Source of the DNA: a bacterium
GTDB lineage: Bacteria; RBG-13-66-14; B26-G2; WVWN01
NCBI GenBank assembly: GCA_035529855.1
Contig: DATKVX010000044.1
Location: forward strand, 76,189 to 111,730
Length of the DNA: 35,542 nt
Direction of reading: 5' to 3'
The notes beneath the pieces are model-generated. The model ran no database searches. It worked only from the letters and a program-made list of their open reading frames with translations, and was not told the origin of the DNA. Shown here one piece after another: positions 32,029 to 35,542 of this stretch. A program made the position numbers and the translations under genes. Numbering within the stretch: position 1 is the first letter of the stretch; every line of letters starts with the position of its first letter.

Positions 32029-34397
32029 GAGGGCCCGTCCTGTTCGGTGTAAGCCTGGTAGTATTGACTGTAATATTTGTAGCCGTACGCGCCGAAAACG
32101 CGCGACATCTCAACCTGGTTGAAGACAACCCCCAGAACCCTGCAGCCGGAACGTTCCAACATCTCCAGCGCGCGGCGGGCCGCGTTTCGGTCGGTCCGGC
32201 CGGCGCATACCACGAAACATACGCCGTCGGCGAGCCCCCCCAAGACGAGGGCGTCGGTCACGGCCAGGACCGGGGGCGCGTCCATAACGACGCGGCCGAA
32301 CTTGGCGGCCAACTCGCCCAAAACCGTCTCGAATCGCTTCGAGCCTAAAAGCTCCGACGGGTTCGGGGGCACGACGCCGCTGGGCAATATCGTCAAATTC
32401 TCCACGCCGGTAGGCTGGAGAGCCTCGTCGAGCTCGGCCCGGTCCATTATCACTTCGGCCAAACCGGGGACCCTCTCCACGCCGAACGCCCGGTGAACCG
32501 TCGCGCGGCGGAGGTCGCAATCCACCAGTACGACGGCGTCGCCGGCCTGGGCGAATATTATGGCCAGGTTAACGGAAGTTATGGTCTTCCCGTCGCCCAA
32601 GCCCGTGCCGGTTATCAAAACCTTTTTTACCTCGACGTCGACGCCCGAGGCGCGAATCGCCGTCCTGAGGGTACGGAAAGCCTCGGCCACCGGCGACTTG
32701 GGGTAGGTGTGGGTCGCGAAATAATAATCGAACTCGCCGGCCCTCTGCACCAACCGGCTTACGCCGCCGCCCCCGATCCGCGGTATTATCCCGATCACCG
32801 GCGTGCCGAGCCGGCGCTCCACCTCCTCCACGGTATTGAGCGAGGTGTCGGCGAACTCGAGCATGTACGCCACGCCGACGCCGAGGAAGACCCCCAACAA
32901 TATCCCCACCAAAATGTTCTTGGCGTAGTTCGGGCTTACGGGGACCCGGGGCACGAGGGCGTAGTCGACGACCCTGATGTCGGCGGTTCGCATGGCCTCG
33001 TTGATCTTGGCCTCCTGGAGCTTCTCCAGCAGCGTGGTGTAAACTTGTTCGTTCACCTGATAGGCGCGGACGAGGCGATTGAGCTCCATTTCCTTTCGAG
33101 GCAACGAGGCCGTGAGGTCCCGGTAGTCGGCGATGGCTTCCTCGATCATCGCCACTTTCTCTTCCCCCAGCTCGACGTTGGTGGCGAGCTCGCCGTGCTC
33201 GAGCGCGTCGGACAGCCCGCGTCTGAGCTCGCCTTCGGCGGCGGCGATTTCGGCGTCCACGGCCCCGACCAACGGGTGCTCGGGCGTCCGGGTCTGGACC
33301 AACTCCGCGCGGCGGCGCTGCAACTCGATGATCCGGTTTTCGAGTTGTTGCAACGCGCTGCCGGCGGCGAAACGCGATATCAGGACCTCCTCGGTGGGGA
33401 AAGCTTCACCTTCCCCGGAGAGCGCCGCCCGCCGCCGTTTTAATATGTCCAGCTCTACCGCGGATATCCGCCGGTCCAGGCTCTCCTCCAAAAGCTGCGA
33501 CTCGAGGTTGCCGAGCAACGTGACGTATTGCCTGGTCTCGGCGCTCATATCCAGTATCCCGGTCTCGCGCTTGAAGGTCTCGAGCGCGATTTCGGCCTCG
33601 CGGAGGTTGTTCGCGGTCCGCTCGATCTGCTCTTCGATAAATATACGCGTAGTGGTCGCTTGCAGCTTCTTCTCCTCCAGGCTCGCCTCGACGTATACGT
33701 CGGCGACGACGTTGGCCAGGCGGGAGACCTTCTTGGGGTCGCGGCCTTTGACGACCACGCGCAACATATTGACGTTCTCCACCGGTTTGACGTGAACCGA
33801 GGCTATCAAACCCGAGACGACGGCGTCGACCTTTTGCGTTTTAATTATAATCTTGTCCCCGGCGCGGGCCCGGTCGGTCTCGAGGAGCAACGTACCGAAT
33901 TCGGCTTCGAAAAATTCCCCCGGCCGTCCCGTACCCGCGGGGCGGCCGTCGAAGTCTACTTTAAACGTACCGGGCCCGGTGAAGGTAACAACGAGGTCGC
34001 CGGCCGGCGTTCCCTCTACGAACTCGGCTCGAGCTACGGCGTCGCGAAGGCGGGGCGGCGCGGCGGCAACCCGGTACGTCATCCCGAGGCGATTCGCCAC
34101 CGTCGTCAGGAGCGCGCGGCTGCGAATCATCTCTATCTCGGTCTCCAGGAAGAAGGGGTCGTAATAGAACGTCGGCAGTATGGTCTGGCCCACGACCCGT
34201 TGGCTCACCTTTACCGTTACCGACGTCTGGTACACCTTGGGCATGCGAAGGCTGACGAGCGTCGCCAAAACCACCGTCGTCAAGAATATTATCACGACCG
34301 CCCACTTGCGGCGTATCACGACGCGGAGGTAGTCGCCCAGCGACACGCCCGCGTCGAAAGCCCGCAGCTCGGCCTCCGCTAGCCTCGGCTCTTCCAT
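32025..34397 (-). CDS. Wzc-like chain-length protein with BY-kinase domain
   Basis: The protein has 790 residues. The N-terminal Wzz domain begins SLGDYLRVVIRRKWAVVIIF with span one. A long periplasmic coiled-coil region (about residues 240-470) ends at a second span near residues 500-525 (NILVGILLGVFLGVGVAYML). The cytoplasmic kinase domain carries Walker A GTGLGDGKT near residue 600, Walker A' VVLVDCDLRR and Walker B VVMDAPP. The C-terminal tail is a Tyr cluster (YGYKYYSQYYQAY), the usual autophosphorylation site. The family controls assembly and export of capsule or exopolysaccharide, cycling phosphorylation with a phosphatase. ATG at 34395-34397 starts nine bases after the preceding gene; no ribosome site is clear. 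The matching Wza-like gene is at 23235-23921. Confidence 0.94.
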   Translation of the reverse strand: MEEPRLAEAELRAFDAGVSLGDYLRVVIRRKWAVVIIFLTTVVLATLVSLRMPKVYQTSVTVKVSQRVVGQTILPTFYYDPFFLETEIEMIRSRALLTTVANRLGMTYRVAAAPPRLRDAVARAEFVEGTPAGDLVVTFTGPGTFKVDFDGRPAGTGRPGEFFEAEFGTLLLETDRARAGDKIIIKTQKVDAVVSGLIASVHVKPVENVNMLRVVVKGRDPKKVSRLANVVADVYVEASLEEKKLQATTTRIFIEEQIERTANNLREAEIALETFKRETGILDMSAETRQYVTLLGNLESQLLEESLDRRISAVELDILKRRRAALSGEGEAFPTEEVLISRFAAGSALQQLENRIIELQRRRAELVQTRTPEHPLVGAVDAEIAAAEGELRRGLSDALEHGELATNVELGEEKVAMIEEAIADYRDLTASLPRKEMELNRLVRAYQVNEQVYTTLLEKLQEAKINEAMRTADIRVVDYALVPRVPVSPNYAKNILVGILLGVFLGVGVAYMLEFADTSLNTVEEVERRLGTPVIGIIPRIGGGGVSRLVQRAGEFDYYFATHTYPKSPVAEAFRTLRTAIRASGVDVEVKKVLITGTGLGDGKTITSVNLAIIFAQAGDAVVLVDCDLRRATVHRAFGVERVPGLAEVIMDRAELDEALQPTGVENLTILPSGVVPPNPSELLGSKRFETVLGELAAKFGRVVMDAPPVLAVTDALVLGGLADGVCFVVCAGRTDRNAARRALEMLERSGCRVLGVVFNQVEMSRVFGAYGYKYYSQYYQAYTEQDGPS

Positions 34398-34406
34398 AAA
34401 GTTACT

Positions 34407-35096
34407 TTAAGGGTTGTGCCCTTCTTTTATACCGGCCGGGTCGATACAGCGCACTTCGATCTCGCCCTCCGGCGTTATGCTCACGGCGTAATCGACGTCG
34501 CCCTCGTCATCGTCGGCCGGGCAATCGAAAACGGCCGGGTCCGTCGTATACGCCGGCCCGTCTTCAGGCTTCACCAGGTCCCCCTCGGGCGATAAATCCA
34601 ATTCCTTCAAATCCTCGGGCCGCGCGTCCGGGTGGTCGAAACCCCACATCTCCGGCCCCAACATGATCGCGATCTTTTCCTGGTTCGAGCGACATTTCTT
34701 TACGCGCTCCTCCAACGACAGCTTACCGTCGCCGCCGCGGCCGAAAATAATGCTCAGCGCGATGCCGGCCCCCAACAACAACAATATCGCCAAAGCGCCG
34801 ACGCCGGCCAGGACGACGCCGGCCACGGCTCGGCCCCGGGAGAACGGTCGCTTTAGCGCGCGGACGCCGACGACGACCGTCCCCACGTCCAGCACCAGCG
34901 TCGCCGCCAGCGCCACGATGAGGACGACGACGTTGCGCGTCGTCTCTCGGGGCGCGAGCGAAAATTCGCCCGGGGCACCGCCCCACTGCGTCAGCGCCCA
35001 CATTATCAAGATAAATAAAACCGGCCAAAAACCGACAAGGCCCGCGACTAATATCGCCGTCGGCCTTTTGCCGCGTGCGGCGCTATCGTCAGACAT
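34407..35096 (-). CDS. Membrane protein with pilin-like C-terminal region
   Basis: The protein has 229 residues. Three hydrophobic segments lie near residues 17-36, 56-77 and 92-117. A polar C-terminal region follows (LSLEERVKKCRSNQEKIAIM ... AVFDCPADDDEGDVDYAVSI ... RCIDP). The 'CRSNQ' helix, paired Cys and final GH resemble the soluble part of type II pseudopilin-like proteins, but there is no prepilin cleavage site, so the relation is uncertain. ATG at 35094-35096 with GGAGG five bases upstream is preferred over a TTG four codons earlier that overlaps the ribosome site. It is the first gene of the operon with the Wzc-like kinase. Confidence 0.7.
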   Translation of the reverse strand: MSDDSAARGKRPTAILVAGLVGFWPVLFILIMWALTQWGGAPGEFSLAPRETTRNVVVLIVALAATLVLDVGTVVVGVRALKRPFSRGRAVAGVVLAGVGALAILLLLGAGIALSIIFGRGGDGKLSLEERVKKCRSNQEKIAIMLGPEMWGFDHPDARPEDLKELDLSPEGDLVKPEDGPAYTTDPAVFDCPADDDEGDVDYAVSITPEGEIEVRCIDPAGIKEGHNP

Positions 35097-35138
35097 TTTT
35101 TCCTCCAACGAAGTCTTCGCAAGTCGCTCCGAACGTTT

Positions 35139-35167
35139 ATGCTAACACAACGCCATACACGTGTCAA
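35139..35167 (-). promoter_or_regulatory. Promoter of kinase/NIF3/tldD operon
   Basis: On the minus strand, a perfect TTGACA (35162-35167), a 17-base spacer and TAGCAT (35139-35144). The leader to ATG at 35096 is about 36 bases. Confidence 0.68.
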
Positions 35168-35290
35168 AACTAAAAGTCGGCTTTTGCAACGCGGCGTATG
35201 GCAAACGGCCACCCCGGGCATCGTGCTTCGCAATCGGAAGCTCCGCCCTTGGCCGCCCCACGCCGGCCGCCACCCGCGCGCGGTTATTCG

Positions 35291-35322
35291 AAATTAAAAA
35301 GGGGCGGCCTTCGGGCCGCCCC
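35291..35322 (-). terminator. Rho-independent terminator of the right-edge gene
   Basis: The stem GGGGCGGCC / GGCCGCCCC with a four-base loop is followed on the minus strand by TTTTTAATTT, 22 bases past the stop codon of the right-edge gene. Confidence 0.92.
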
Positions 35323-35343
35323 GGCATAGCCTTGGGTCGAATA

Positions 35344-35542
35344 CTAGTGCACTACCGCCAGCCTCTTGGCCGCTACCCGGCCGCCGACCTCGAGCCGCAG
35401 TATGTACACCCCGGCCGGCATGCCGCCCACCTCCAGCGCCGCGACGTGCTTGCCTTCGCTCAGCACCCGGTCCACCACCGTCGTCACCCGGCGTCCCGCC
35501 AGGTCGTACAGGCTCACCTTCACCGCCGCGGCCCCGGGTAGG
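35344..35542 (-). CDS. Secreted protein, C-terminal Por/T9SS-type sorting domain (partial)
   Basis: Only the last 65 residues are inside the window; the gene continues to the right. The order of motifs is VKVSLYDLAGRRVTTVVDR, EGKHVAALEV, then MPAGVYILRLEVGGR and the ending AAKRLAVVH. This is the pattern of type A C-terminal sorting or FlgD-Ig-like domains: 'Y-D-hydrophobic-x-G-R-x-V', 'P-x-G-x-Y-hydrophobic-x-R-hydrophobic' and a final K-R-L-x-V. In Bacteroidota it directs cargo through the type IX system; in other phyla the same domain occurs where the secretion route is unproven. The stop codon is TAG at 35344-35346. Confidence 0.85.
   Translation of the reverse strand, partial: LPGAAAVKVSLYDLAGRRVTTVVDRVLSEGKHVAALEVGGMPAGVYILRLEVGGRVAAKRLAVVH

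Noticed and set aside
1-35542. tRNA, rRNA, CRISPR array, insertion sequence, prophage, origin
   Set aside because: No matching structures, regularly spaced repeats, transposase or integrase motifs were found on reading both strands; a covariance-model scan was not possible.

Overview
The window comes from a GC-rich, Gram-negative (two-membrane) bacterium with the standard genetic code. Evidence for an outer membrane is the Wza-type export protein, a lipoprotein, beta-barrel proteins and TolQR-type motors. A Por/T9SS-type sorting domain at the right edge, long TPR proteins and a delta-proteobacterium-like envelope machine suggest an uncultured lineage near the FCB group or the myxobacteria-like deltas. 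Taxonomy cannot be fixed from sequence reading alone. No rRNA, tRNA, CRISPR array or transposase was seen.

Layout. (1) 1-6762, minus strand: promoter, tandem-Wzz protein, O-antigen-ligase/polymerase-TPR fusion, then partial hisC. (2) 6777-19504, minus strand: a nine-gene operon running from a perfect TTGACA-N17-TATAAT promoter to a strong terminator. It encodes an outer-membrane barrel with a coiled-coil tail, two very large TPR envelope proteins, a small membrane protein, one TolQ/ExbB, two TolR/ExbD, and two single-span proteins ending in AgmX/PglI (TonB-like) domains, one starting with an FHA-like domain and one with two GYF domains. This part list matches the Agl-Glt gliding machine of Myxococcus (AglRQS motor, GltG, GltJ, GltD/E-like TPR proteins) and is the main finding. 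(3) 19550-22772, minus strand: GT39-like glycosyltransferase-TPR and murA, from a promoter that sits against the start codon. (4) 22793-24707, plus strand, divergent: small basic coiled-coil protein, Wza-like export protein, sirtuin. (5) 24821-27306, plus strand: diheme cytochrome c peroxidase and a Cyc2-like fused cytochrome-porin. (6) 27373-28290, minus strand: one secreted protein with its own promoter and terminator. (7) 28374-35167, minus strand: five-gene operon with a pilin-like membrane protein, Wzz/BY-kinase, nucleotidyltransferase, NIF3-like protein and TldD. (8) Right edge: C-terminal end of a secreted protein.

How the parts fit. Envelope biology dominates. Polysaccharide parts (Wzz pair, Wzy/WaaL, Wza, Wzc-like kinase, GT39, NTP_transf_5) are spread over four transcription units. 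They flank a proton-motive-force-driven trans-envelope machine, so a surface-polymer and gliding or surface-transport function is plausible. The cytochrome pair suggests periplasmic-to-outer-membrane electron transfer.
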